A stretch of DNA of 64,000 nucleotides from Roseobacter sp. MH60115 (GCF_015644665.1 NZ_JADOBQ010000002.1:620001-684000); one strand, 5' to 3'; counted from the stretch's first letter, positions 35,087-44,412 are shown. The notes: a model not told the origin generated them from the sequence alone. Translations and numbers: made by a program.

Positions 35087-36034
35087 TCAGTCCCGGTCAA
35101 GAGCCTCTTCCCTTTCCTGCCGCTCGGCCAGCTTCCGTTTGATCTTGTCCGTGTGGGGTATTGGTGCAGCACCTGGATCAATTGCGTGCTTTTCCAACAA
35201 CATATGCAAGAGCCCTCCGTCATCCGGCAGCCCGTTTGGATTGAGCGCCAGATACTCGCGCACCCGGCGACCATAAAAGTGAATGGACCGTGTTTCCTCG
35301 GTGATCATCGCCTGGACATCCCGCAGACGCCGCGCCTTGACCAGATGCCGCCGCTTCTCGAAAGCAACAGGATAAAGCGCGGCAGCGGAGAGGGCGTGTT
35401 TGTCCTCTTCTGTCCGTTGAAGCCAAGCGGTGACGGCATGGGGTCCCCAGACGCCCCAGGGCATATCGCTCACATGAACCGGGGTGCCCGCATCCGCCTG
35501 CCGCGTCAATCGGCGCGTGGCGCGTGGGCCGTACCAGAAGGGGATGCCGTATTCGTCTTTGGTCATTTCCAACAGGCCCTGCAGGGCGGGGCTGTCACGC
35601 GGCAATCCCAGCACGCCGCCATTGATATGATGATCACTTTCCCATGCAAAAAAGTGGCCGGTTTCTGTTGTGAAAGGCTTGGCGCAATAGGCATCGGTGT
35701 CTGCCCAGATGACATGATCGCGCTGGGACAGCATATGGTATCGAAAGACGTCGGAGAAAAGCGCCGTGCTGCCGGTGCGCGTGTTGGCGATGAATTCGTC
35801 ACGGTCGAGAACGGCGCTCCCATGCACAAGCTCGACCCCCTCAGGGACGCCGGAGATCGGCGCATAGTGATACAGGGTGACCGGATGTCCCACGTCCAGA
35901 AAGGACTGGATGCACAGCTGTTCCAAATAGCTCAACGGGCCCGCGACCCAAAGCATTCCAATACGATGAAGATCCGCCAAGTCCGGTGACCCTTTCCCCT
36001 CCTGCACGCGCGATTTGCTGTTTTTGGTGGTCAA
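35087..36034 (-). CDS. DxD glycosyltransferase
   Basis: 315-aa glycosyltransferase resembling the GT32/'DXD sugar-binding' group: IGMLWVAGPLSYLEQLCIQSF, VTLYHYAP, RTGSTALFSDVFRYHML, then the D-x-D in VIWADTDAYCAKPF. No signal or membrane segment. The start is uncertain (TTG 36034; a later start before IGMLWVAGP is possible). First gene of the co-oriented run 36.0 to 26.1 kb. Probably adds a sugar to a surface polysaccharide or to the cluster product. Confidence 0.75.
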   Translation of the reverse strand: MTTKNSKSRVQEGKGSPDLADLHRIGMLWVAGPLSYLEQLCIQSFLDVGHPVTLYHYAPISGVPEGVELVHGSAVLDRDEFIANTRTGSTALFSDVFRYHMLSQRDHVIWADTDAYCAKPFTTETGHFFAWESDHHINGGVLGLPRDSPALQGLLEMTKDEYGIPFWYGPRATRRLTRQADAGTPVHVSDMPWGVWGPHAVTAWLQRTEEDKHALSAAALYPVAFEKRRHLVKARRLRDVQAMITEETRSIHFYGRRVREYLALNPNGLPDDGGLLHMLLEKHAIDPGAAPIPHTDKIKRKLAERQEREEALDRD

Positions 36035-36261
36035 GACATCCGTTTCAGGACCGTGACGCGCGTTTGTCTGCCTCGTTTTCGGGTAGTATTTCGGATTTCC
36101 GGCCCTTTAGCTACAGGTTTTCGCCGATTGCGGTGTATGCGCGCCAATAGAGCACAACGCGGGTCCGATTGCGCGATTGCAGATGCAGCTTTCCTTTCCT
36201 TCGCAACCGGATGGGGCATCCGTTTCGCCGTTCCCTGCGAGGTCTGGGAAAAAAGGAGAGT

Positions 36262-36275
36262 TGAAATAAGTTTCA
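36262..36275. promoter_or_regulatory. Short dyad upstream of eryD-like gene
   Basis: TGAAA-TAAG-TTTCA lies in an AT-rich patch 43 bp before the regulator start, in the 283-bp divergent gap. It could be part of a SorC-family operator; 5-bp arms make this weak. Confidence 0.25.
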
Positions 36276-36317
36276 TTGAATGCAATATATTCCAAATAAT
36301 GGCAAGAATCGGGGGAT

Positions 36318-37271
36318 TTGGTGCCCGCACGCAATCCGGATAACGAACTGAGCCTGGCGACCAGAGCCGCGTGGCTGCATTACGGGGGCGGGCTGTCCCA
36401 AACCGATGTGGCCAAGCGGTTGTCGGTCACCAAGGTCAAGGCGCACAGGCTGATCAGCCGCGCCAACCAGGAAGGTTTTGTCAAAATCAGCTTTGACGGC
36501 GAGATCGCGGAATGCGCATCACTGGAGATGGCGCTGAGCGAAAAATTCGGGCTGAACTACTGCGAGGTTGTGCCTGATCTTGAGGAAGCCGGGCTGCCCG
36601 TCCGTGCCCTCGGCATTGGCGGGGCGCGATGGCTGACCCGGGAGATCGCGAACCCGGCGAACAAAGTCATCGGCATCGGGAACGGCAGGACGCTACAATC
36701 CTGCATTCGCAACATGGCGTCGATGACCACCGAGACCGTCAAATTCGTGTCCCTGATGGGTGGGCTGACGCGTAATTTCGCAGCGAACCCGCATGATGTC
36801 ATGCACAGGTTGGCCGAGAAGACGGGAGCCGAGGCCTATTTCATGCCGGTGCCGTTCTTTGCCAACAACGCTCAGGATCGTCAGGTCATGCTGGGGCAGC
36901 GCGGCGTGCCGGAGGTGATGTCGATGGCCGCGACCTCGAACCTGAAGTTCGTGGGCATCGGCACGGTCGGTCCTTCGGCGCAGACGGTCATGGCCGGCGT
37001 GCTGTCCGAAAGCACGATGGAGGACGTGCGCAACCGCGGCGGCGTCGGCGAACTCATCGGTCATTTTTTTGACAGCGAAGGCCAGCCGGTGAGAACAGAG
37101 CTGTCCGAGCGCACGTTGTCGGTTGGCCTCGATGATTTGCACAACAGCCGCATCGTGGCCGTTTCCGGAGGAGAGGAAAAGGTCAACGCAATTCAGGCGA
37201 TTTTGAAGAGTGGTCTTCTGGACGGCCTGATTACCGACGAACGCACGGCAAAGGCCATCGTCGGTCACTAA
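36318..37271 (+). CDS. eryD: SorC/DeoR-family polyol regulator, EryD-like
   Basis: 317-aa sugar-binding regulator. The N-terminal HTH (LSQTDVAKRLSVTKVKAHRLISRA, in part) precedes a SorC sugar-phosphate-binding domain. Several blocks match what I recall of Brucella EryD: SLMGGLTRNFAANPHDVMHR, PVPFFANNAQDR, GGVGELIGHFFD and the C-terminal GLITDERTAKAIVG. Its length equals that of EryD (316 aa). EryD represses erythritol genes and is released by the inducer. Starts at TTG 36318 or GTG 36321, after GGGGGA. It heads a co-oriented operon that begins 19 bp later, so it controls its own operon. Confidence 0.85.
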   Translation: MVPARNPDNELSLATRAAWLHYGGGLSQTDVAKRLSVTKVKAHRLISRANQEGFVKISFDGEIAECASLEMALSEKFGLNYCEVVPDLEEAGLPVRALGIGGARWLTREIANPANKVIGIGNGRTLQSCIRNMASMTTETVKFVSLMGGLTRNFAANPHDVMHRLAEKTGAEAYFMPVPFFANNAQDRQVMLGQRGVPEVMSMAATSNLKFVGIGTVGPSAQTVMAGVLSESTMEDVRNRGGVGELIGHFFDSEGQPVRTELSERTLSVGLDDLHNSRIVAVSGGEEKVNAIQAILKSGLLDGLITDERTAKAIVGH

Positions 37272-37290
37272 TCCAAGGGAGGAGAAAACC

Positions 37291-38736
37291 ATGTACGATA
37301 AAGAAAAGAAACTGGTGCAATCATACCTGAGCGGCTCGATCAGCCGTCGCGGGATGCTGCGCGGGTTGGCGTCGATGGGTGTCACGGCTGCCACGGCGAG
37401 CGTGCTCGTTAATGCCGCCGCGACCGAGGCGCTGGCGCAGAACGGGTTCGACTGGAAGAAGCATTCCGGCAAGACCGTCAAGCTGCTGCTGAACCAGCAT
37501 CCTTACGCGGATGCGATGATCGCGAACCTTGAGAATTTCAAGAACCTGACCGGGATGGACGTGCAATACGACATCTTCCCGGAGGATGTGTATTTCGACA
37601 AGGTGACTGCGGCTCTGTCCTCGGGGTCCAGCGAGTATGACGCTTTCATGACCGGAGCCTATATGACCTGGACTTACGGTCCGGCGGGCTGGATTGACGA
37701 CATGAACGAGTACATCACCGATCCCGAAAAGACGAACCCGGACTACAATTGGGACGACATGCTGGAGGGCGTGCGCGACTCCTGTGCGTGGAACGGCCAG
37801 CCTGGCGGCGCGCTCGGCTCGGACGATGCCAAGCAATGGTGTATCCCGTGGGGGTATGAGCAGAACAACCTGTCTTACAATGGGCGGATGTTCAAGGAAG
37901 CGGGTCTTAGCGTCCCCACGAACATCGATGAGCTTGTGGCCACGGCGGCAGAGGCCAAGGCGAAGGTCGATGGCGCCTACGGCATCGGCGTGCGCGGGTC
38001 GCGGTCCTGGGCCACGATTCACCCCGGCTTCCTGTCCGGCTATGCCAACTTCGGCGAGAAGGACCTGACGGTCGGCGATGACGGCAAGCTGTCGGCAGCC
38101 ATGAACACCGATGTGTCGCGGACGTTCCACGAGAAGTGGGTGCAGATGATCCAGGAAAGCGGGGCGCCGGACTGGTCCACGCATACCTGGTATCAGGCGG
38201 GGACCGATCTGGGCGCGGGCAAGTCCGCGATGATCTTCGACGCCGATATTCTGGGCTATTTCATGAACGGCGGCGACAATGCCGAGGCGGGCAATCTTGA
38301 GTTCGCGCCCTTCGCGGCAAACCCGGACGCAGACGCACCGACACCGAATATCTGGATCTGGTCGCTGGCCATGGCCAGCGCGGGCAAGCAGAAGGACGCG
38401 ACCTGGTACTTCCTGCAATGGGCCTCGGGCCCGGAGCATGGGCTCTTTGGCGCAACGCAGATGGACTTCGTGAACCCGGTGCGGAAATCCGTCTGGGCCG
38501 ATGCGGGCTTCCGCAGCCGCCTCGACAACAGCTATCCCGGCTATGTGGAGATGCATGACCTGTCGGCGCCGGGCGCCAAGATCCACTTCACCGCGCAGCC
38601 GCTGTTCTTTGACCTGACGACCGAATGGGCCGCGATGTTGCAGAAGATGGTCGCCAAGGAGGTCCCCGTCGATGAAGGCTTGGGCCAGTTGGAAGCCAGC
38701 GTGAACCGCCAGCTCAAGGAAGCCGGGCTCGGCTGA
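37291..38736 (+). CDS. ABC sugar/polyol-binding protein (family 1 type)
   Basis: 481-aa extracellular solute-binding protein of the MalE/UgpB superfamily. It has a twin-arginine-like export signal (SRRGMLRGLASMG ... ATEALA, residues about 18-49). The body shows typical features (VKLLLNQHPYADAMIANLENFKNLTG, in part; ALSSGSSEYDAFMTGAY; NIWIWSLAM). GGGAGGAG lies just before ATG 37291, one of the strongest sites in the window, consistent with high expression of a binding protein. It delivers substrate to the two permeases and two ATPases that follow. The ligand is inferred to be a small polyol from the EryD/EryA context. Confidence 0.87.
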   Translation: MYDKEKKLVQSYLSGSISRRGMLRGLASMGVTAATASVLVNAAATEALAQNGFDWKKHSGKTVKLLLNQHPYADAMIANLENFKNLTGMDVQYDIFPEDVYFDKVTAALSSGSSEYDAFMTGAYMTWTYGPAGWIDDMNEYITDPEKTNPDYNWDDMLEGVRDSCAWNGQPGGALGSDDAKQWCIPWGYEQNNLSYNGRMFKEAGLSVPTNIDELVATAAEAKAKVDGAYGIGVRGSRSWATIHPGFLSGYANFGEKDLTVGDDGKLSAAMNTDVSRTFHEKWVQMIQESGAPDWSTHTWYQAGTDLGAGKSAMIFDADILGYFMNGGDNAEAGNLEFAPFAANPDADAPTPNIWIWSLAMASAGKQKDATWYFLQWASGPEHGLFGATQMDFVNPVRKSVWADAGFRSRLDNSYPGYVEMHDLSAPGAKIHFTAQPLFFDLTTEWAAMLQKMVAKEVPVDEGLGQLEASVNRQLKEAGLG

Positions 38737-38752
38737 TCCCGAAACCTGCTGT

Positions 38753-38777
38753 GCCCCATCCGAACACCGGGTGGGGC
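38753..38777 (+). terminator. Hairpin after first binding-protein gene
   Basis: GCCCCATCC (38753-38761) pairs with GGGTGGGGC (38769-38777) around a 7-nt loop, with no T-run. It lies in the 88-bp gap between the binding-protein and permease genes. Most likely an RNA-stability or attenuation element that raises binding-protein output over membrane components. Confidence 0.6.
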
Positions 38778-38824
38778 CCTATCCCAAAGGCTCGGCCACA
38801 GCGCCGAAACGGAAGGCTTGAGGA

Positions 38825-39748
38825 ATGTCCGCCCACACGACCGACATGCCACCCAAACAGCGCTTCAAGATCAGCAAGCGGTATCTGCCCTACGTGCTGA
38901 GCTTGCCCGCGTTGCTGGTCTGCATCGGCATCCTGATCCCGTTCTTCACGGCGGTGGCCTATTCGCTGCAGCGCTACAGGCTGTCCCAGCCCTGGGCGCG
39001 GCAATACAACTGGGGTGAGAACTATCTGAATTTCATGACCGATCCGGCGTTCTGGAACACGCTGCAAGTGTCCCTGACCTATGCGTTCCTGACCGTGGGT
39101 ATCGAGCTATTGCTGGGGCTCGGGATTGCGCTGCTGCTGCAAAAACGCACCCGGTTCAACAATTTCGTCTCAATCATGCTGCTGATGCCGCTGATGACGG
39201 CGCCCGCGCTGGCCTCGCTGATGTGGAAGCTGATGACCAACCCGGGTTTCGGGGTGCTGAGTTACTGGGCCACGCTGATCGGGATCGACGACATGCGGTG
39301 GGCCTCCGATCCCTCGACCGCGATGCTGACGGTCGTGCTGGTCGACGTCTGGGTCTATACGCCCTTCATCATGATCCTGCTGCTCGCCGGGCTGCGATCC
39401 TTGCCGCGCCAGCCGTTCGAGGCGGCGGAGCTGGACGGCGTGCCGCGGCTCTTCGTCTTCTGGAAGATTACGCTGCCGATGCTGACGCCGTTCCTGCTCA
39501 CAGCTGTGCTTTTCCGGGTGATCGAGTCGATCCAGCAGTTCGATATCATCTATGCGATGACGCAAGGCGGCCCGGGCGACAAGCTGACGGTCTTCCAGGT
39601 CGAGGCCTATCTAAACTTCTTCCAGTCGACCAACGTGGGGCGGTCCGCCGCGCTGCTGATGATCCTGTGGGTGATCACCTATATCCTGTCGACGATCTTC
39701 ATCAAGAACTGGCTGCGCCTGCGCGAACGCGCACGCGGCGAGGCGTAG
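38825..39748 (+). CDS. ABC permease 1 (MalF/UgpA type)
   Basis: 307-aa integral membrane protein with six predicted helices: the first at residues about 19-45 (YVLSLPALLVCIGILIPFF, in part) and the cytoplasmic EAA loop near residue 200 (FEAAELDGVPRLFVFWKITLPML, in part) that docks the ATPase. Partner of the permease beginning 10 bp downstream. Part of the importer served by the binding protein at 37291 and two ATPase genes. Confidence 0.9.
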   Translation: MSAHTTDMPPKQRFKISKRYLPYVLSLPALLVCIGILIPFFTAVAYSLQRYRLSQPWARQYNWGENYLNFMTDPAFWNTLQVSLTYAFLTVGIELLLGLGIALLLQKRTRFNNFVSIMLLMPLMTAPALASLMWKLMTNPGFGVLSYWATLIGIDDMRWASDPSTAMLTVVLVDVWVYTPFIMILLLAGLRSLPRQPFEAAELDGVPRLFVFWKITLPMLTPFLLTAVLFRVIESIQQFDIIYAMTQGGPGDKLTVFQVEAYLNFFQSTNVGRSAALLMILWVITYILSTIFIKNWLRLRERARGEA

Positions 39749-39758
39749 GGAGGCGGTC

Positions 39759-40616
39759 ATGCAATCAGTCAGCACACTGGAGCGGGTCTTGCGCGGCACA
39801 GCGCTGAGCCTTGTCATCTTCTTTTTCATGTTTCCGATCTTCTGGATCTTCCTGATGTCGTTCCAGACCAATGAAACCATCCTGCGCGTGCCGCCTTCGA
39901 TGGTCTTTGAACCCACGCTCACCAACTATCGCTCGCTGATTTCCGGCACGCTGGAGGGCAGCACTGCGACGCTGGAAATCCGCTTCATGGGCAATCTCTA
40001 CAACTCGCTGTTTCTGTCGGTCACCTCGGTGACGGTGGGTCTGCTGCTGGGGGTTCCGGCGGCCTATGCCTTTGCCAAGCTGAAGTTCCGGGGGTCCGAA
40101 GACATCGCCTTCACGCTTTTGTCGTTTCGCTTTGCCCCGCCGCTGCTGGTCCTGCTGCCGCTGACCATCTACTTTCAGAAAATCGGCCTGGCGGACACCT
40201 ACGTCGGGCTGATCTGGGTGTACCAGCTCATCGTGCTGCCGCTGATCCTGTGGATCGTGCGCGGGTACTTTGAGGACATCCCGAGCGATATCGAATATGC
40301 CCACCGAATTGCCGGGCATGGGTTCTGGTCCACCTTCACCAAGATCGCACTGCCCTTGGCCGGGCCCGGGATTGCGGCCGCCGGGCTGCTGGCCTTCATC
40401 TTCGCCTGGAACAATTTCATCTTTGCGCTGGTGCTCGCCTCGGCTGACAAACAGCCTGTGACCGTCGGCGCGCTGGCGTTCATCACCGCCTCGGGGATCA
40501 ACTACGGGCAGATTGCGGCGGGTATCATGCTGTCCATTGCGCCGACCTTTGCGCTGGCGCTTTATGCGCAGCGCTACCTCGTTGAAGGCCTGTCGCTCGG
40601 CGCGGTGAAAGGATAG
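39759..40616 (+). CDS. ABC permease 2 (MalG/UgpE type)
   Basis: 285-aa MalG-type inner-membrane permease. A first hydrophobic helix (LSLVIFFFMFPIFWIFLMSF) is followed by five more and an EAA-loop variant (IEYAHRIAGHGFWSTFTKIALPL, in part). It lies 10 bp after permease 1 and 3 bp before the first ATPase gene, so the transporter genes are tightly packed. Confidence 0.9.
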   Translation: MQSVSTLERVLRGTALSLVIFFFMFPIFWIFLMSFQTNETILRVPPSMVFEPTLTNYRSLISGTLEGSTATLEIRFMGNLYNSLFLSVTSVTVGLLLGVPAAYAFAKLKFRGSEDIAFTLLSFRFAPPLLVLLPLTIYFQKIGLADTYVGLIWVYQLIVLPLILWIVRGYFEDIPSDIEYAHRIAGHGFWSTFTKIALPLAGPGIAAAGLLAFIFAWNNFIFALVLASADKQPVTVGALAFITASGINYGQIAAGIMLSIAPTFALALYAQRYLVEGLSLGAVKG

Positions 40617-40619
40617 CCC

Positions 40620-41729
40620 ATGTCGCTCAGCCTCAAGGACGTCCACAAATCCTTTAAGAAAGACGTGGTGCTGGATGGTGTCTCGCTGGAGGTGCCGACG
40701 GGCAAAACCCTCGTCCTCTTTGGCCCATCGGGTGCGGGCAAGACGGTGCTGTTGCGGTTGATCGCGGGGGTGATCGAACCTGACGCGGGTGAGATCGCAA
40801 TTGCCGGGCGCGACATGCACGGGGTCGAGCCCGAAGACCGCGGCATCGGCATGGCCTTTCAGAACTTCGCACTGTTTCCGCATTTGTCGGCGCATGAGAA
40901 CATCGCCTCCCCCCTGACGGCCCAGCGACAAAGCAAATCGGCCATTGCCGATGGGGTGCAACGTCTCGCCAAACTGCTCAAGATCGACCATGTTCTGGGG
41001 CATAAGCCCAAGGAACTGTCGAACGGGCAAAAGCAACGCACGGCCCTGGCGCGGGCCTTGGCAGGGCAGCCGAATGTGCTCCTGCTGGATGATCCCTTGC
41101 GCAACGTGGATGCCAAGCTGCGCTTCGAGATGCGACTGGAACTGCCACGCCTGATCAAGGACCAGAACGCAACCGTCATTTACGTCACGCAGGACTACAA
41201 GGAGGCCATGGCCTTCGGCGACGAAATCGCTGTGATCAACGGCGGTCGGGTGCAGCAGGTGGGCAGCCCGGCGGAGATTTATCTGACACCCGCCAATACC
41301 GACATCGCGCGGCTTTTCGGCGATCCGGTCATCAACCTTCTGGAGGTGACGCCGCAAATGGGGCCGTCGGGTCCGTTTGTATCTGTCTCTGATCAGCACC
41401 TGGTGCTGCCGCCCAGCCACGTTGGCGATGTGGATCGCCCCTGCATTTTGGGACTGCGCCCCGAGGCCCTGCGCTTTGTCGAGGCAGGCGCGCCCGGGGC
41501 GATCCCGCTGACGGTGGAGACCGAGGCGCCGCTCAACGAAAAGACCGTGACCCTGGCCGTGACGGCGCGGGGGCGTGAAATCATGATGTCGCGCCCCGCC
41601 GGGACGCCGGGCCCCAGCACCGGCGCCGCGCATATGGGCATCAACGCCAGCGCCGCCTTGCTGTTTGATCGCGACACCGGCGCCCTGATCCCGTCGCAGG
41701 ATGCGAAAACCAAGGGGAAGGTCGCATGA
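40620..41729 (+). CDS. ABC ATPase 1, catalytically degenerate
   Basis: 369-aa MalK/UgpC-type ATPase with C-terminal OB-fold (TOBE) region. Walker A GPSGAGKT (35-42) and Q81 are intact. The signature is LSNGQ (133-137) instead of LSGGQ, Walker B reads LLLDDP with D158 in place of the catalytic Glu, and the switch histidine is replaced by Q191 (YVTQD). It overlaps the second ATPase gene by 4 bp. Tandem unequal ATPases are also known in the rhizobial glycerol importer GlpSTPQV (GlpS/GlpT), the closest analogy I can recall. Confidence 0.88.
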   Translation: MSLSLKDVHKSFKKDVVLDGVSLEVPTGKTLVLFGPSGAGKTVLLRLIAGVIEPDAGEIAIAGRDMHGVEPEDRGIGMAFQNFALFPHLSAHENIASPLTAQRQSKSAIADGVQRLAKLLKIDHVLGHKPKELSNGQKQRTALARALAGQPNVLLLDDPLRNVDAKLRFEMRLELPRLIKDQNATVIYVTQDYKEAMAFGDEIAVINGGRVQQVGSPAEIYLTPANTDIARLFGDPVINLLEVTPQMGPSGPFVSVSDQHLVLPPSHVGDVDRPCILGLRPEALRFVEAGAPGAIPLTVETEAPLNEKTVTLAVTARGREIMMSRPAGTPGPSTGAAHMGINASAALLFDRDTGALIPSQDAKTKGKVA

Positions 41730-42853
41730 GCGAAGCCATGTTACAGATCAGCAACGTGGACAAGTTCTATGGCCCGCTCGATCTGGGCGTCCATGCGGTC
41801 AAGAACGTGTCTTTGGATGTGGCGCGCGGGGACATCATCGCGCTGCTGGGCTCTTCGGGGTGCGGCAAGACATCAACCCTGCGGATGATAGCGGGGTTTG
41901 AGGAGGTCAGCCGTGGCAGCATCTCGATTGCGGGGCGTGAGGTACAGACGCTGCCGCCAGTCAAACGCAATGTGGCCATGGCGTTCGAGGGCTACTCGCT
42001 CTACCCCACGGTCACGGTCCGCGACAATATCGCCTTTGCCCTGAAGAGCAGTGGTAGGCCCGCAGCCGAGATCGCGGAGAAGGTCGCGGAGATTGCCGAG
42101 ATGCTGGAGATCACCGACATTCTGGAGCGCTTTCCCTCGTCCATCTCCGGCGGTCAACAACAGCGGGCTTCGCTGGCGCGGGCGCTGATCCGGGACGCGG
42201 ATCTCTATTTGCTGGACGAGCCCATGGGTCAGTTGGAACCGCAGTTGCGCACGCTGCTGCGCGGGCGGATCAAATACTACATCAAGGAACGCGGCCTGAC
42301 CGCGATCCTGGTGACCCATGACCAGACCGAGGCCAATGCGCTGGCCGACAAGATCGCCGTGATGGAAGACGGCGAGATGCAGCAATACGCCAGCCCGGAA
42401 GAGATCAAGGACGCGCCCGCGAACCTCTTTACCGGCACCTTCGTGGGGGAGCCGCCGATGAATGTCTTCCAGGCGCAGGCCACGGCGTCCGACAAGGCCC
42501 TTGTCTTTGCGCTGCAGGACGGGTCCGAGTTGAGTTTCCCGAAATCTTCCTTCGCGGCCGCGCTGCATGACCGGATCGTGGGGTTGGGCAAGGTCACCCT
42601 GGGCGTGCGACCCTACGCGGTGCATCGGAAGGAGACCGGAGCGGCGGCGCGGGTTCTGGCGAACCAATGGCTGGGAGACCAAAGCCATATCGCCGCCGAA
42701 TTCGCGGGTGGTGCGCTGGTACTGGTTGAACATGACCGAGCCGCTCTGGCCGAAGGTGACCAGATTGCCGTCCAGCTAGACCCCGAGGATCTGCACATCT
42801 TCGATCCACGGACCGGGGCCGCGATTTCGCATGGGGCGTCACTGGTCGGATGA
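41726..42853 (+). CDS. ABC ATPase 2
   Basis: 375-aa MalK/UgpC-type ATPase with Walker A GSSGCGKT (42-49), signature ISGGQ (140-144), catalytic D164-E165 and switch H198 (LVTHD) all intact. However, the Q-loop glutamine is a glutamate (E88 in AMAFEGYSLYP), and the D-loop reads MGQLEP instead of SNLDA. Together with ATPase 1 it would form a heterodimer with two unequal ATP sites. Start and stop both overlap the neighbouring genes by 4 bp. Confidence 0.9.
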   Translation: MSEAMLQISNVDKFYGPLDLGVHAVKNVSLDVARGDIIALLGSSGCGKTSTLRMIAGFEEVSRGSISIAGREVQTLPPVKRNVAMAFEGYSLYPTVTVRDNIAFALKSSGRPAAEIAEKVAEIAEMLEITDILERFPSSISGGQQQRASLARALIRDADLYLLDEPMGQLEPQLRTLLRGRIKYYIKERGLTAILVTHDQTEANALADKIAVMEDGEMQQYASPEEIKDAPANLFTGTFVGEPPMNVFQAQATASDKALVFALQDGSELSFPKSSFAAALHDRIVGLGKVTLGVRPYAVHRKETGAAARVLANQWLGDQSHIAAEFAGGALVLVEHDRAALAEGDQIAVQLDPEDLHIFDPRTGAAISHGASLVG

Positions 42854-44412
42854 GCCGCGAGATCATCATAGGCATTGACGCAGGCACGTCGGTGATCAAA
42901 TCGGTCGCCTTTGATCTGTCGGGCCGGCAGCTGGATGTGGCCTCGCGGCCCAACAGCTATGACACCGGTCCCGGCGGCGCGGTCACTCAACCTCTGGCGC
43001 GGACCTGGTCCGATTGCGCGGCCACCCTGCGTGCGCTGGCGGACAAGATGCCTGACCTGCCGTCCCGCGTGGCGGCCATCGCCGTGACAGGACAGGGCGA
43101 TGGCACATGGCTGGTGGGCGCGGACAACACGCCCGTCGGTGACGGCTGGCTCTGGCTGGATGCGCGGGCAGGAGACCTCGCCGAAGAGATGCGCCGGCGT
43201 GATGGGGACACGGCCCGGTACATGGCAACGGGCACCGGTCTGAACGCCTGCCAGCAGGGCGCGCAGCTGGCCTATATGCAGACCCATATGCCGGAGGCGC
43301 TCGCGCAGGCGGAATGTGCGCTGCATTGCAAGGACTGGCTCTATCTGAAGCTGACGGGCGAACGGGTCACGGACCCCTCCGAGGGCAGCTTTACCTTCGG
43401 TGATTTTCGCACCCGGACCTATGACGATGGGGTGCTGGAGTTTCTGGGCCTGACGGCGCAGCGCCATCTGCTGCCGCCGATGTGTGATGGAACGGCCACC
43501 CAGCATGCCTTGACCCCTGAGGCAGCCGAGGCCACCGGTCTGCGGGCGGGCACGCCCGTTGCTCTGGGACATGTGGACGTCACCTGCACCACGCTGGGTG
43601 GCGGCGGTTATCTGCCCGGGCAGGACACAGGCTGCACGATTGTCGGCACCACCGGGGTCCATATCGGCTGCAAGCAGGACACGGACGTGCAGCTCAACCC
43701 GGCGGAACGCACCGGCTATGTCATGACCATGCCCGTCCCCGGAGTGGTCGCTCATCTGCAAACCAACATGGCAGGGACCATGAACATCGACTGGGTGCTG
43801 GGACTGGCCCGCGATGTCTGCACAGCCTTGGGGGTCGAGGTCACGCAAGAGCGGCTTCTGGAGCACGTGGAACGGTGGATGGCCGACAGCCCGCCCGGTC
43901 ACCTGATCTATCACCCGCATATCTCTGAGGCGGGGGAACGCGGCCCCTTCATCGACCAGACCGCGCGGTCGAGCTTCATCGGTCTGTCGACGGCGCATGG
44001 GTTTGCCGATCTGGTGCGCGGCGCGGTGGAGGGGTTGGCGATGGCATCGCGCGATTGCTACAGCGCCATGGGTCCGATCCCCGCCAGTGTGACCCTGACC
44101 GGCGGGGCTGCCCGCTCCGACGCCCTGCGGGCGACGCTGGCCGCGACGTTGGGGGCCTCGGTGCGGCGGTCGTCCCGCGCGGAGGCAGGTGCGGCGGGTG
44201 CGGCCATGATCGCGGCGGTCGGAACCGGTGTCTACGCGGATATGACCGCCTGCATCCAGGATTGGGTGGTCCCGACGCTGACGGATCCGGAGGCACCGGA
44301 CCCGTCGCTGAGCGCGATCTACGACCGGGTCTATCCGCAATACGTCGCTTCACGCGCAGCGGTCAGGCCCATCTGGCACGCCATGGCACAGCACAGGAGC
44401 ACATTGGTATGA
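42850..44412 (+). CDS. eryA: FGGY polyol kinase, erythritol kinase (EryA)-like
   Basis: 520-aa FGGY kinase: IGIDAGTSVIKSVAFDL (phosphate-1 motif), VTGQGDGTWLVG, ALHCKDWLYLKLTG, IVGTTGVHIG and TLTGGAARSDALR (adenosine motif). Length and several blocks (QGDGTWLVG..., HCKDWLYL, DPSEGSFTFGDFRTR) match Brucella EryA as I recall it. EryA phosphorylates erythritol at the 4-position in the cytoplasm. Start overlaps ATPase 2 (ATGA) and stop overlaps the dehydrogenase start (ATGA). Given the unusual downstream enzymes the true substrate may be another tetritol or pentitol. Confidence 0.82.
   Translation: MSREIIIGIDAGTSVIKSVAFDLSGRQLDVASRPNSYDTGPGGAVTQPLARTWSDCAATLRALADKMPDLPSRVAAIAVTGQGDGTWLVGADNTPVGDGWLWLDARAGDLAEEMRRRDGDTARYMATGTGLNACQQGAQLAYMQTHMPEALAQAECALHCKDWLYLKLTGERVTDPSEGSFTFGDFRTRTYDDGVLEFLGLTAQRHLLPPMCDGTATQHALTPEAAEATGLRAGTPVALGHVDVTCTTLGGGGYLPGQDTGCTIVGTTGVHIGCKQDTDVQLNPAERTGYVMTMPVPGVVAHLQTNMAGTMNIDWVLGLARDVCTALGVEVTQERLLEHVERWMADSPPGHLIYHPHISEAGERGPFIDQTARSSFIGLSTAHGFADLVRGAVEGLAMASRDCYSAMGPIPASVTLTGGAARSDALRATLAATLGASVRRSSRAEAGAAGAAMIAAVGTGVYADMTACIQDWVVPTLTDPEAPDPSLSAIYDRVYPQYVASRAAVRPIWHAMAQHRSTLV

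Noticed and set aside
35074-35274. N-terminal extension of the methyltransferase
   Set aside because: It lies entirely inside the upstream glycosyltransferase gene; GTG 35076 right after that gene's stop has a usable ribosome-binding site and starts at the family-like sequence.
39765-41633. 622-codon minus-strand open frame
   Set aside because: Antisense to permease 2 and ATPase 1; composition rich in H/Q/R/G typical of antisense reading.
42613-44340. 575-codon minus-strand open frame
   Set aside because: Antisense to ATPase 2 and the EryA-like kinase, both intact.
44055-44408. N-terminal extension of the 2-hydroxyacid dehydrogenase
   Set aside because: Out-of-frame reading of the kinase C-terminus; the ATGA start at 44409 begins exactly where family sequence begins.
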